Origin: Bacteroidota bacterium
Lineage (GTDB): Bacteria > Bacteroidota > Bacteroidia > 2-12-FULL-35-15
NCBI GenBank assembly: GCA_947504725.1
Contig: CANNHN010000001.1
Span: 124,001 to 188,000 of the forward strand
Length of the DNA: 64,000 nucleotides
Direction: 5' to 3'
Positions 43,364-52,096 of the stretch are shown here, in pieces. Made by a program: the position numbers and the translations under genes. The notes under the pieces were generated by a model. The model was not told the origin of the DNA, ran no database searches, and saw nothing but the letters and a program-made list of their open reading frames with translations. Numbering within the stretch: the stretch's first letter is position 1; each line of letters begins with the position of its first letter.

Positions 43364-43609
43364 ATGAAAGCAGGAATTCACCCAGAAAACTACCGTTTAG
43401 TAGTATTTAAAGATTTGAGTATTGATTACTCTTTTTTAACAAAATCATGTGTTGAAAGCAAAGAAACAGTAAAGTGGGAAGATGGAAATGAGTATCCAAT
43501 CGTAAAGTTGGAGATTTCTCATATGTCACACCCTTTTTATACTGGTAAAGTTAAATTGGTAGATACAGCAGGACGTGTTGATAAATTCAGAACACGTTAC
43601 AAAAAATAA
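43364..43609 (+). CDS. rpmE2: 50S ribosomal protein L31, type B
   Basis: Large-subunit ribosomal protein. Residues 1-81 match the type B (zinc-independent) form: [16 protein letters not shown] at the start, [12 protein letters not shown] in the middle and [10 protein letters not shown] at the end. Only one cysteine (Cys29) is present, so the CxxC zinc ribbon of the classical form is absent. It is monocistronic, with a strong promoter and a strong terminator. Confidence 0.97.
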   Translation: MKAGIHPENYRLVVFKDLSIDYSFLTKSCVESKETVKWEDGNEYPIVKLEISHMSHPFYTGKVKLVDTAGRVDKFRTRYKK

Positions 43610-43632
43610 TAGTACCGTTTTGTACCTAAAAG

Positions 43633-43664
43633 ATCCCTCTTCGTGAAAATGAAGAGGGATTTTT
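43633..43664 (+). terminator. Intrinsic terminator of rpmE2
   Basis: ATCCCTCTTC (43633-43642) pairs perfectly with GAAGAGGGAT (43651-43660), loop of 8 nt, then TTTT. Confidence 0.92.
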
Positions 43665-43761
43665 GTTTGGAAGATATTTTTCTTGATTGTTTTAAAACAG
43701 AGTTTTTCCCAACACCGCTTTATTTCCTCGAAAGCTGTTCCTAAATTGTGAATAAAACAAA

Positions 43762-43793
43762 TTTGATATTCAGCAATAAAAAACATACTTTTG
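43762..43793 (+). promoter_or_regulatory. sucC promoter, TTTG-N20-TACTTTTG
   Basis: Exact -33 (43762-43765) and -7 (43786-43793) elements at 20-bp spacing; the leader is 28 nt. Confidence 0.7.
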
Positions 43794-43821
43794 AAACTCT
43801 TAAATCTAAAACCAATATAGT

Positions 43822-45033
43822 ATGAATATACACGAATATCAAGGGAAAGCTGTTTTAAAAGGCTTTGGAGTAGCAGTTCAAGAAGGTATTGTTGCTGAAA
43901 CACCTGAACAAGCTGTAGAAGCTGCAAAAGAATTGCAAAAAACTACTGGCACAGGTTGGTGGGTTGTAAAATCTCAAATTCATGCTGGTGGTCGCGGTAA
44001 AGGTAAAATAGTTGGGACAGAACAACGAGGTGTTGCTTTAGCAAAGTCGTTAGACGATGTGAAAACAATTTCAGCAAATATCTTAGGAAACAACCTTGTT
44101 ACATTACAAACTAGTGCAACGGGTAAAAAAGTAAGTAAAGTGTTAATTGCTCAGGATGTTTATTATCCAGGCGAAACTCCAACAAAAGAATTTTATGTAA
44201 GTGTGCTTTTAGATAGATCAAAAGGTCGTAACACCATTATGTATTCAACTGAAGGTGGAATGGATATTGAAACAGTTGCACATGATACACCGCATTTAAT
44301 TTTCAAAGAAGAAATCGATCCGAAAGTAGGGTTGCGCGATTTTCAATGTCGCAAAGTAGCTTTCAATTTAGGTCTAACTGGAGAAGCTTTCAAAGGAATG
44401 ACAAAATTTATTGCTTCACTTTATAAAGCTTACGAAGCAACAGATTCATCCATGTTTGAAATTAATCCTGTTTTAAAAACATCGGATAATAAAATCATCG
44501 CAGTAGATTCTAAAGTTTCTTTGGATGGAAATTCTCTGTTTCGTCACCCTGATTTGTTGGCATTACGGGATAAATCTGAAGAAGATCCTACGGAAGTTGA
44601 AGCAGGAGAACATGATTTAAATTATGTAAAATTAGATGGGAATGTTGGTTGTATGGTGAATGGTGCCGGATTAGCAATGGCAACAATGGACATCATTAAA
44701 TTATCTGGTGGAGATCCTGCTAACTTTTTAGATGTTGGAGGTACTGCAAATGCTGCTCGTGTTGAACAAGCATTTCGTATTATTTTAAAAGATCCAAACG
44801 TAAAAGCTATTTTGGTAAATATATTTGGTGGGATTGTGCGTTGCGATAGAGTGGCACAAGGAATTGTTGATGCATACAAAAATATGGGCAACATCACTGT
44901 TCCGATCATCATTCGTTTGCAAGGAACAAATGCTGTTGAAGCAAAGAAAATTATTGATGACTCAGGATTAAAAGTTTATTCAGCTATTGCTTTGCAAGAG
45001 GCTGCAGACTTGGTAAAGAAAGTGTTGAGTTAG
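43822..45033 (+). CDS. sucC: Succinyl-CoA ligase, beta subunit
   Basis: TCA-cycle enzyme subunit that converts succinyl-CoA to succinate with formation of ATP or GTP, together with SucD. It has the ATP-grasp start MNIHEYQGKAVLKGFGV, the HAGGRGKGKI glycine-rich loop, EINPVL and DSKVSLDGNSLFRHPDL, and the CoA-ligase half with GCMVNGAGLAMATMD, LDVGGTANAARV and NIFGGIVRCD. Length 403 aa. sucD is not next to it, as is common in Bacteroidota. A strong terminator follows. Confidence 0.97.
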   Translation: MNIHEYQGKAVLKGFGVAVQEGIVAETPEQAVEAAKELQKTTGTGWWVVKSQIHAGGRGKGKIVGTEQRGVALAKSLDDVKTISANILGNNLVTLQTSATGKKVSKVLIAQDVYYPGETPTKEFYVSVLLDRSKGRNTIMYSTEGGMDIETVAHDTPHLIFKEEIDPKVGLRDFQCRKVAFNLGLTGEAFKGMTKFIASLYKAYEATDSSMFEINPVLKTSDNKIIAVDSKVSLDGNSLFRHPDLLALRDKSEEDPTEVEAGEHDLNYVKLDGNVGCMVNGAGLAMATMDIIKLSGGDPANFLDVGGTANAARVEQAFRIILKDPNVKAILVNIFGGIVRCDRVAQGIVDAYKNMGNITVPIIIRLQGTNAVEAKKIIDDSGLKVYSAIALQEAADLVKKVLS

Positions 45034-45055
45034 TTTTTATATATCATTTTAAGAG

Positions 45056-45088
45056 GCGTCATTCGTAATTCGAATGACGCTTTTTTTA
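45056..45088 (+). terminator. Intrinsic terminator of sucC
   Basis: GCGTCATTCG (45056-45065) pairs perfectly with CGAATGACGC (45071-45080), 5-nt loop, followed by a T7 tract. Confidence 0.93.
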
Positions 45089-45118
45089 TTTGTTTAAGTT
45101 TTATAAATAAAATAATCC

Positions 45119-45126
45119 TACATTTG
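45119..45126 (+). promoter_or_regulatory. -7 box (TACATTTG) before the 37-aa ORF
   Basis: Exact TAnnTTTG, 16 nt before the ATG at 45143. TTTA at 45093-45096 lies 22 bp upstream as a possible -33. Confidence 0.55.
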
Positions 45127-45142
45127 TCCCAATCAAAACAAA

Positions 45143-45256
45143 ATGTCAATAGCATTATATATCATTTCTTTGTTATTTATTTCAACGGTCATTACCGTGG
45201 GAATGTGCTATAACATTAATCTAACGCGATTAAATCGCATTCCCTTAAGTAGATAA
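45143..45256 (+). CDS. Candidate 37-aa single-span membrane peptide
   Basis: Short ORF with one hydrophobic helix (ALYIISLLFISTVITVGMCY, about residues 4-23) and a basic tail (TRLNRIPLSR). It sits in the 299-bp gap between sucC and the PAS-SpoIIE gene, after the sucC terminator and directly behind a consensus -7 box, which is why I believe it. The codons for the tail lie within a GCGATT-A-AATCGC hairpin. No homologue is known to me; it could also be the leader of the next gene. It would be too short for most gene callers. Confidence 0.45.
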   Translation: MSIALYIISLLFISTVITVGMCYNINLTRLNRIPLSR

Positions 45257-45332
45257 TCCTACAGCTTCTAAGAAGCAAATCACAATTTTTTTAATTTTAA
45301 TTCAGGCAATTTGCCTTTTTACACTCTTTATT

Positions 45333-46493
45333 ATGTCACTCGTTACTGATGCTATACTAGCAAAACTCAACAGCTTAATAGTTGTTGTAAACCATCATGG
45401 AGAAGTTGAATATGTTAGCCCTTCTGCCAAAAGAATTTTAGGCTTTGAGCCCGAACAATTAATTGGTGAAGGTTGGTGGAATTTAACGCGCATTGACGAG
45501 TTAGAACGTGCAGAGATTAAAGCATTGACCTTTCAACAATTAAAACAAGATTCATTGATAGAGTCTGTTCCTTATGAACGATTATTAAAAACAGCAACGG
45601 GTGGCGACAAGTGGATACTTTGGAATACTTCTAAAGGTCCAGCAAACACTTTGGTTGGAATCGGTCATGATATTACCGATAGAAAAAAAGCGGAACAAAA
45701 ATTATTAGAGAAAAATAAAGAGTTAGAACAGCATAATAAGGATATGGTGGATAGCATTCAGTATGCTAGTCGTATACAAGAAGCTATATTACCAGATATC
45801 CATAGAATAAAAAAAGCTTTTGATGATGCGTTTGTGTTGTATCAACCGAAAGATGTTGTGAGTGGTGATTACTACTTCCATTATCAAAAAGGAAGCAAAA
45901 CATTTGTTGCTGTTGTTGATTGCACTGGACATGGTGTTCCTGGAGCATTGATGAGTTTTATCGCCAATGGAATATTAAAAGAAGTCATCATAAAAAAAGG
46001 AATTGAAGAAGCGTCTGAGATTTTGTATGCTTTGGACGATGAATTATTTACAGCATTGAACAAACAAAACAGTGAAAGTATCACCAACGATGGGATGGAT
46101 GTGGCATTGGCTGTATTTGATTCAGAAAAGAATACAGTAAACTATTCGGGAGCATTCCGTCCAATGTTATTGGTGCGTGAAAATGAATTGATAGAGTTCG
46201 AAGCTAACCGTTATCCCATAGGATTTTATGGTGATGTTGAAAAAATATTCGAATCAAAAGAATTAGAATTGCAGAAAGGAGACACGTTCTATTTTTTTAC
46301 AGACGGTTATTGTGATCAATTTGGTGGAGAGTTGAAAAAGAAGTTCAACAGAAAACGTTTCAAAGAGTTATTGTTGTCGTTACAAGGAATGGAGATGGAA
46401 GAGCAGCAATCGTTTTTGCAATATGCTTTGTTGAATTGGAGACAAGAAGAGCCTCAGGTGGATGATCTATTGGTGATGGGCGTGAGAATATGA
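45333..46493 (+). CDS. PAS domain / SpoIIE-type PP2C phosphatase
   Basis: Cytoplasmic signalling phosphatase. Residues ~5-125 are a PAS domain (LIVVVNHHGEVEYVSPSAKRILGF, IGHDITDRKKAE). A coiled coil (~130-150) and the linker DSIQYASRIQEAILP lead to the SpoIIE/RsbU PP2C domain (~160-386): KDVVSGDYYF and VVDCTGHGVPGALMSF carry metal-binding aspartates, with DGMDVALAVFD and FFTDGYCDQFGG further on. Members usually dephosphorylate anti-anti-sigma proteins. No anti-sigma kinase or STAS gene lies nearby. The linker is shared with the two TPR-SpoIIE proteins at 59-63 kb. Confidence 0.93.
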   Translation: MSLVTDAILAKLNSLIVVVNHHGEVEYVSPSAKRILGFEPEQLIGEGWWNLTRIDELERAEIKALTFQQLKQDSLIESVPYERLLKTATGGDKWILWNTSKGPANTLVGIGHDITDRKKAEQKLLEKNKELEQHNKDMVDSIQYASRIQEAILPDIHRIKKAFDDAFVLYQPKDVVSGDYYFHYQKGSKTFVAVVDCTGHGVPGALMSFIANGILKEVIIKKGIEEASEILYALDDELFTALNKQNSESITNDGMDVALAVFDSEKNTVNYSGAFRPMLLVRENELIEFEANRYPIGFYGDVEKIFESKELELQKGDTFYFFTDGYCDQFGGELKKKFNRKRFKELLLSLQGMEMEEQQSFLQYALLNWRQEEPQVDDLLVMGVRI

Positions 46494-46514
46494 TAGTGTG
46501 AAGAGTTGTTGGAT

Positions 46515-47102
46515 TTAAAACTTCAGCAATTCTTCATACAATTCCTTTACTGGCAGTCCCATTACATTAAAATAGGTGCCTTCAATTTTTTCAACAGCTA
46601 CCAAGCCAATCCAATCTTGCGCTCCGTATGAACCAGCTTTGTCGAAAGGGTGATAGTTGTTTATATAAAACTCTATTTCTTGTAATGTCAGTGGTTTGAA
46701 ATAAACCTTAGTTAAAGCATAAAAGGATTTTTTTTTATTTTTTGATTTTAAACAAACGCCTGTATACACTTCGTGCATTTTACCGGAAAGTAGTTGCAAC
46801 ATTCTAACTGCATCTTCGAAATTTTCAGGCTTATTTAAAACTTCATTAGTTTGAGGTAGCCATACGATCGTGTCTGCTGTTATAACAATTGTATTGTCCT
46901 TTAATTCTTCATCAAAGGCATTTGCTTTTTTTTCGCAAAGATATAAAGGAATTTCTTGTGCTTTTAAAGTGTCAGGAAAGCTTTCGTCTACTTCTTTGGT
47001 GCGGACTTCAAAGTCTAATCCGAGTTCTTTCAATAGATATTGTCTGCGAGGCGATTTAGATGCAAGCAGTAATTCATGTTTTTTGAGATTCTCAGATGAC
47101 AT
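46515..47102 (-). CDS. maf: Maf-family nucleoside triphosphate pyrophosphatase
   Basis: House-cleaning pyrophosphatase that hydrolyses non-canonical or dTTP/UTP-type nucleotides in the cytoplasm. The signature is LLLASKSPRRQYLL at the N terminus, then VDESFPD, ITADTIVWL, HEVYTGVCL and DKAGSYGAQDWIG. I use the ATG at 47102 (MSSENLKKHE), giving 195 aa; a longer frame to 47138 would start well inside the upstream gene. Even so it overlaps the upstream prenyltransferase by 11 bp, so translation is coupled. Confidence 0.93.
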   Translation of the reverse strand: MSSENLKKHELLLASKSPRRQYLLKELGLDFEVRTKEVDESFPDTLKAQEIPLYLCEKKANAFDEELKDNTIVITADTIVWLPQTNEVLNKPENFEDAVRMLQLLSGKMHEVYTGVCLKSKNKKKSFYALTKVYFKPLTLQEIEFYINNYHPFDKAGSYGAQDWIGLVAVEKIEGTYFNVMGLPVKELYEELLKF

Positions 47103-48060
47103 GCAGGAAGTTGTGTAGAATTGGGTAAGCAAATACAAATAGGTAACAAATGCCCATAAGCATTATGAATTTTGATAAATTACCTGCAAAACGAAATTGT
47201 TTTTTTTCTTGTGCTGTTTTTATTTTGTAAATTAAAAACAGAAGCGGTAATTGTAGAGCAACGATAAAATAAACGAATGAAACAAAATCGTCTAGTTTTA
47301 AAAATTCAACTTGAATAAAAACGAGGCAGATAATTGTCAAGAAAGCTATAAACATTGCAATGTTCTTCGTTGTTTTTATTCCAATTAAAATAGGCATTGT
47401 TTTGCAACCGTATTCAGTATCTCCATCCACATCTTCAATATCTTTGATGATTTCACGTAATAAAGTTGTTATGAAAGCAAAAAATGAAAGAGCAATGGTA
47501 TATTCCCAGACAGAAATGAAACTTAAGTTTTCTTCAATAGGAATATATTCTCTATAAATAGGAATCATTTCGTAAACTACTGCAATAAGAGGAACAAGAG
47601 CTGTGAACAATGCAATTATTACGTTTCCTATTAAAAATTGTCTTTTAAAAGAAGTGGAGTAGAACCAAAGTCCACCAGCACAAACAAAATGAATCAAAGC
47701 CAATCTCCAAGAGCCAATTGAATAAGCAACGTAGAGAGCAATTAATATAGCCAAAATATTTATTAAAGTATGTGCACCAATTGCAACGCGTCTTTTTACA
47801 CCTTTGCCAATAACCATACGCTCTGGTTTATTTACCTTATCTATATTAACATCAAAATAATCATTAATAACATATCCTGCTGCTGCAATCATTACTGTAG
47901 AAAGTACTAATAAGAAAAAGTTGAGTTCAGAAAGTTGAAGTTCGTAGAAAGTGCTACTAACTTTTATAATAGGATAAATAATGCACCAACGCACCACATA
48001 TTGCGTAAATGCAATGATGAGTAAATTTTGTATTCTAATAAGTTTAAGAAATGCTATCAT
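47092..48060 (-). CDS. UbiA-family prenyltransferase
   Basis: Polytopic inner-membrane prenyltransferase, 322 aa with eight to nine helices. Both aspartate-rich, Mg-diphosphate-binding motifs are present: NDYFDVNIDKVNKPER (~residue 67) and KDIEDVDGDTEYG (~205). Members attach isoprenyl chains to aromatic acceptors or to glycerol phosphate; Bacteroidota copies are commonly annotated geranylgeranylglycerol-phosphate geranylgeranyltransferase, but the acceptor cannot be read from sequence. It lies between kdsC-like and maf genes in a minus-strand operon. Confidence 0.87.
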   Translation of the reverse strand: MIAFLKLIRIQNLLIIAFTQYVVRWCIIYPIIKVSSTFYELQLSELNFFLLVLSTVMIAAAGYVINDYFDVNIDKVNKPERMVIGKGVKRRVAIGAHTLINILAILIALYVAYSIGSWRLALIHFVCAGGLWFYSTSFKRQFLIGNVIIALFTALVPLIAVVYEMIPIYREYIPIEENLSFISVWEYTIALSFFAFITTLLREIIKDIEDVDGDTEYGCKTMPILIGIKTTKNIAMFIAFLTIICLVFIQVEFLKLDDFVSFVYFIVALQLPLLFLIYKIKTAQEKKQFRFAGNLSKFIMLMGICYLFVFAYPILHNFLHVI

Positions 48061-48093
48061 ATAACTTTGAACTTTAAAACTTTGGACCAGAAA

Positions 48094-48615
48094 TTACCAT
48101 ACAAATCCTTCTTTATCTAGCCATTTGTCTTGAACTTTTAATACTTGCTCAATAACATCGCGCACGGCACCTTCTCCACCTTTTTTGTCTGAAATGTAAA
48201 TAGAAATGTCTTTTATTTCCTGTGCTGAATCGTTCGGACAAGTTGGAATACCAACTTTTTTCATTACTTCATAATCTGGAATGTCATCACCCATGTATAG
48301 AATTTCTTCGGGGTTGATGTTATATATTTCGATAAATTCTTTATATGTATCAATCTTAGTATGACTTCCTAAATAAATATCTGTAATCCCTAAACCGTTT
48401 AATCGCGTGCGTACCATTTCTGATTTCCCTCCAGAGATAATTGCTATTTTATATCCTTTTTTTATTGCTAATTGTAAAGCATAACCATCTTTGATGTTCA
48501 TTACACGCACTTGTTCGCCATTCGGCATTAATGTAACGGAGCCGTTGGTAAGCACACCATCCACATCAAAAATAAATGCTTTAACACGTGTAAGTTTTGT
48601 TTTAAAGTTTTCCAT
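48094..48615 (-). CDS. KdsC-like HAD phosphatase (KDO-8-phosphate phosphatase)
   Basis: C0-type HAD phosphatase expected to remove the phosphate from 3-deoxy-D-manno-octulosonate 8-phosphate in LPS core synthesis. It has the catalytic FDVDGVLTNG (nucleophile Asp17, acid/base Asp19), ISGGKSEMVRTR, YMGDDIPDYEVM and the C-terminal KGGEGAVRDVIE tail. Length 173 aa, normal for the tetrameric family, which lacks a cap domain. The REP array begins 35 bp upstream of its start. Confidence 0.92.
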   Translation of the reverse strand: MENFKTKLTRVKAFIFDVDGVLTNGSVTLMPNGEQVRVMNIKDGYALQLAIKKGYKIAIISGGKSEMVRTRLNGLGITDIYLGSHTKIDTYKEFIEIYNINPEEILYMGDDIPDYEVMKKVGIPTCPNDSAQEIKDISIYISDKKGGEGAVRDVIEQVLKVQDKWLDKEGFVW

Positions 48616-48649
48616 CGCTACTAAATTACTACTTTATTTCCATTTTTGT

Positions 48650-48786
48650 TGTCACTTCGAGCGGAGTCGAGAAGCGAGTATTTCTTATTGTCATTTCACC
48701 CGAACTCCTTTTTGTCATTTCAACCTTTCCTTTTTTGACATTTCGACCTTTCCCTTTTTTGTCATTTCGACCGAAGCGGAGAAATC
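48650..48786. repeat. Tandem array of TGTCATTTCGA half-units
   Basis: Copies of TG(T/A)CAyTTC start near 48650, 48689, 48713, 48736 and 48760. The last four are spaced 23-24 bp. The first continues into GAGCGGAGTCGAGAAG and the last into a full GACCGAAGCGGAGAAATC unit, while the middle copies have unrelated CT-rich spacers. The array separates the kdsC-like and DUF2520 genes and supplies the last codons and stop of the latter. Confidence 0.8.
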
Positions 48787-49571
48787 GATTTCGTTTTGAC
48801 GATACTCTTACTTATCAATTCGTATATCTTTTGCAAATCCTTTTCTTTTAACAATACTTTCAAATGCGCATCCATTGTTTTTTTGTCGTTACGTATTGCT
48901 GGCCCTGTTTGTGCTTTTGAAGGCTTTGTGTTTATTGTCTTGTTAGCTGTTTCTTCGATTAGCGGTTTTAATAAATCAAAGGATAATTTATCTTTAGCTA
49001 ATAGTTTTTCAGCAATTGCATACATGTGGTTGCTAAAGTTACAAGCAAACACCGCTGCCAAATGAATTTTTTTACGCTGAGCTGAATTTACTTTCTGAAC
49101 ATTACTGCTAATGCTTTTTGCAAAGTATTGCAATGTTGTGGAAGTATTGTTGTTGCTTGCTTCAATGCAGATAGGAATTACTTTAAAGTTAGATTGCTTA
49201 TCTTTTGAAAATGTTTGTAAAGGGTAAAATACTCCGTAATTTTTTGAATATTTTTTCAAAACATCCATGGAGACACTTCCAGATGTATGCACAACAATCT
49301 GATCTTTCAGCTTTAGTTGTTTGGCTACTGATTCAATTGCATCATCTTTAACTGCAATAATATAAATTGAAGAATCTTTTGAAAGTTTTTTAAAATCTGT
49401 GATTGCTTCAGCTTTTAGTTTTTTAGATAAGATTGAAGCATTTTTTTGAGAACGACTGTATACCTGAGATATAAAATATCCTTCCTTATGCAAAGCGAAT
49501 CCTAGCTGAGTAGCCAAGTTTCCTGAACCAATGATTGATATTTTGATTGGTGAATCCATTTTTTTTAACAC
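48762..49571 (-). CDS. DUF2520 / Rossmann-fold NAD(P)-binding protein
   Basis: Cytoplasmic protein related to F420-dependent NADP oxidoreductases and pyrroline-5-carboxylate reductases. N-terminal Rossmann motif KISIIGSGNLATQLGFAL, then IYIIAVKDDAIESVA and VVHTSGSVSMDVL; the C-terminal DUF2520 helices include HLAAVFACNFSNHMYAIAE. Length 269 aa. Its last residues (about SPLRSK) and the TGA stop come from the terminal REP unit, so the native C terminus has been replaced or extended by the repeat. It follows ccmF by 36 bp in a conserved-looking operon. Confidence 0.88.
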   Translation of the reverse strand: MLKKMDSPIKISIIGSGNLATQLGFALHKEGYFISQVYSRSQKNASILSKKLKAEAITDFKKLSKDSSIYIIAVKDDAIESVAKQLKLKDQIVVHTSGSVSMDVLKKYSKNYGVFYPLQTFSKDKQSNFKVIPICIEASNNNTSTTLQYFAKSISSNVQKVNSAQRKKIHLAAVFACNFSNHMYAIAEKLLAKDKLSFDLLKPLIEETANKTINTKPSKAQTGPAIRNDKKTMDAHLKVLLKEKDLQKIYELISKSIVKTKSISPLRSK

Positions 49572-49607
49572 AGAGCTCTCAGAGTTTTAAAAGAGAGTTG
49601 GATAGCG

Positions 49608-52025
49608 TTATTTTCTTATTCGTTCTAGTATTGCTAATATGGTTCCTATCGCCATTATAATACAGCCAATCCAAAGAATGTTGATGTAAGGGAAAATCAT
49701 TGCTTGCATTACAATAAAATCGCGCACGTTTGATTTTTTCTCTTGAAGTGAAATTTGAATTTTTCCATCTTCTGGATTGATTTGCCAAAACATAAACTTC
49801 AATCCCAATTCATCTACTTTTGATTCTATGGGCTGAATACTATTGTCTCGAATCACATATATAGGATTTGCTTTGTATTTTTTATTTATATCCAATACTT
49901 GAAAATGCGCTTCAACTGCAATGTCATTTTCTTTTAATTGATATTTTTGTTTGTCAACATTCACTGATAATGAATCGAAAATGATAATGGCATTTGAAGA
50001 AAATAATGTATCACCTTTTTTAATGGTGTGATTTTTCGCTTGTGCATATTCATCTCCGATTGTTTCTTTTTTCTCCTGAAGTGTTTCCATATCTGCAAAA
50101 GTGATATGCGTATACACATCAAACGTTAAAAAATGACGAGTGTCTGGTTCTGCAACATTCCCCATCCGTGGATTGGTTTGTAACAAGGGAGCTAATGAAA
50201 ATTCTTTTACAAGTTTACCATTTTCATCCTTCGTGAAATAATCTACATCAAAATATATGTTAATACCTTCGTGGCGTTTCTTAACGTAAGTTACAAGGTA
50301 TTTTCCCATTTTTAAGGTATCTCCTTGGGTCAGAAGAATATTGTCGTTGTTAGAATAAGATTTCCCTAATTGTGTAACATCTTTTCCAGATGTGTTTTGT
50401 GAGATAACATCTTTTTTAGAAGTAGAAATTAATGCACCCAATAGTACCAATGCAAATCCAATGTGTGCGATGGATGCGCCAGCCTTTCGGACTTTCCCTT
50501 TCAAGACTCTAAACATATAATCAATGTTTGCAACCGTTGCAAAAATGGATGAAAACAGTAAAATTGAAAAATAGCGATCATCGAAATTTAAAATGTAAAT
50601 CATTAAAAAAGTCAACACTAATGCTATAACAAAGGATATCGATATCTTTTTTAAAAACTCCTTTATGCTAGTGTTTTTGTATTTAAAAAATTGTCCGATT
50701 GCAATTAACATTGTAACAACAAAAGCAAACGGCAACTGCCAATTGTTATAAAACTTAATGACTTCTTTCAAGGGCGCTTTGTTCATTCCAAAAAGTTTGT
50801 TCCAAACAGGAATAGAAGTATAGAAGCTAATTTGAAAAGCAGAAACTAATAATACAATAGCCCCAACAAACATCCAAAATTCGCGCGACCAGATTCCTTC
50901 TTCTTGTGTTTGTTTAGGGAAATGTTTCCAGCGTATGATAAGCAGAACCATTCCCATTATAACAAAGCAAAACATGTAAACGAGTAACTGACCAGCCATA
51001 CCAGCTGTTGGAAAAGAGTGTACAGATGTTTCACCTAAAATGCCACTACGAGTTAAATAAGTTGAATATAATATCAACAAAAAGGAAAGTATCGCTAAAA
51101 AGAACGCGGTAAATAAAGATTGACCTTTGTTTCGATTAATCAACATTAAATGTGCTGCACCAACTAATATTAACCAAGGAACTAGTGATGCATTTTCAAC
51201 TGGATCCCAGGCCCAAAAGCCACCAAAACTTAATGCTTCGTATGCCCAAGCACCACCCATTAAAATTCCAATTCCTAAAACAGTAACTCCTGCATATGTC
51301 CATGGTAAAGCTGGTTTTAACCATTCGTTAAATTGTTTCTTCCACAATCCCGCAATAGCATATGCAAACGGAACAACAGTTAAAGCAAATCCAAGAAATA
51401 GAGTAGGAGGATGAATCGTCATCCAATAGTTTTGTAACAATGGGTTTAGACCTCGTCCATCAAACGCTGGATTAGAAAGATAATTTGCATCGGAGAACAA
51501 AGGAATTTTTGAATATTCAGGATGTTCACGTAATAAAACAGTGAATGGATTGCTTCCTAAATGATATTCACCAATCGTGATTCCTAATAACATAGATGCA
51601 AGGAATACTTGTACCAAAGCAATAACAGACATAACAGGAGCTTCAAAGTTTTTTGCTGTACGCTGTAAAATTAAACCAAGTACAACATGCCAGAATGTCC
51701 AAAGTAAAAAGCTTCCTTCTTGTCCTTCCCAAAAGCACGACATGATATAGCGCATTGGCATAATTCTGTTACTATGATGCCAAACATATTCGTATTCGAA
51801 ATAATGGTTCATGAGCATCACGAACAAAGTGCCCACAATTCCCATTACAGATAAACTATGTAAACGAAATGAAATTCGAGCAATCTTTTTCCAAGATGCC
51901 GAATCTTCATTGTCTTTTGCCGCAAAAAAATATGAGAGACTTGCTAAAAGTGCAAAAACAAAGGAAAGAATAACGAATACATTTCCAACTTTACCAATTC
52001 CTATATGCTCACCTATGTATTCCAT
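49608..52025 (-). CDS. ccmF: Cytochrome c maturation protein CcmF/CcsA-type
   Basis: Large inner-membrane haem-handling protein (805 aa, ~14 helices) for attaching haem to apocytochrome c in the periplasm. The tryptophan-rich WWD signature is GGFWAWDPVENASLVPW at ~265-280, with preceding MTIHPPTLFLGFAL and conserved histidines in helical segments. A periplasmic soluble domain covers ~560-760, and a final helix ends LAILERIRK. It is the last ccm gene in the run ccmB-C-D-E-F. The 71-bp gap to ccmE contains short ATAGGCAATAGG-type repeats. Confidence 0.93.
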   Translation of the reverse strand: MEYIGEHIGIGKVGNVFVILSFVFALLASLSYFFAAKDNEDSASWKKIARISFRLHSLSVMGIVGTLFVMLMNHYFEYEYVWHHSNRIMPMRYIMSCFWEGQEGSFLLWTFWHVVLGLILQRTAKNFEAPVMSVIALVQVFLASMLLGITIGEYHLGSNPFTVLLREHPEYSKIPLFSDANYLSNPAFDGRGLNPLLQNYWMTIHPPTLFLGFALTVVPFAYAIAGLWKKQFNEWLKPALPWTYAGVTVLGIGILMGGAWAYEALSFGGFWAWDPVENASLVPWLILVGAAHLMLINRNKGQSLFTAFFLAILSFLLILYSTYLTRSGILGETSVHSFPTAGMAGQLLVYMFCFVIMGMVLLIIRWKHFPKQTQEEGIWSREFWMFVGAIVLLVSAFQISFYTSIPVWNKLFGMNKAPLKEVIKFYNNWQLPFAFVVTMLIAIGQFFKYKNTSIKEFLKKISISFVIALVLTFLMIYILNFDDRYFSILLFSSIFATVANIDYMFRVLKGKVRKAGASIAHIGFALVLLGALISTSKKDVISQNTSGKDVTQLGKSYSNNDNILLTQGDTLKMGKYLVTYVKKRHEGINIYFDVDYFTKDENGKLVKEFSLAPLLQTNPRMGNVAEPDTRHFLTFDVYTHITFADMETLQEKKETIGDEYAQAKNHTIKKGDTLFSSNAIIIFDSLSVNVDKQKYQLKENDIAVEAHFQVLDINKKYKANPIYVIRDNSIQPIESKVDELGLKFMFWQINPEDGKIQISLQEKKSNVRDFIVMQAMIFPYINILWIGCIIMAIGTILAILERIRK

Positions 52026-52096
52026 AAAATTTAATTAATTCAATAAGAATAGGCAATAGGCAATTTTTAATCAATTGCATACTGCTTACTGCCTAA

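Noticed and set aside
48491-48799. 102-codon plus-strand frame across kdsC start and the REP array
   Set aside because: Half antisense to kdsC-like coding sequence and half REP repeats (VISTEAEKS-type translation of the repeat).
52040-52095. ATAGGCAATAGG / ACTGCTTACTGCC inverted repeat between ccmF and ccmE
   Set aside because: Arms match only loosely; possibly a decayed repeat. Too weak for a feature.
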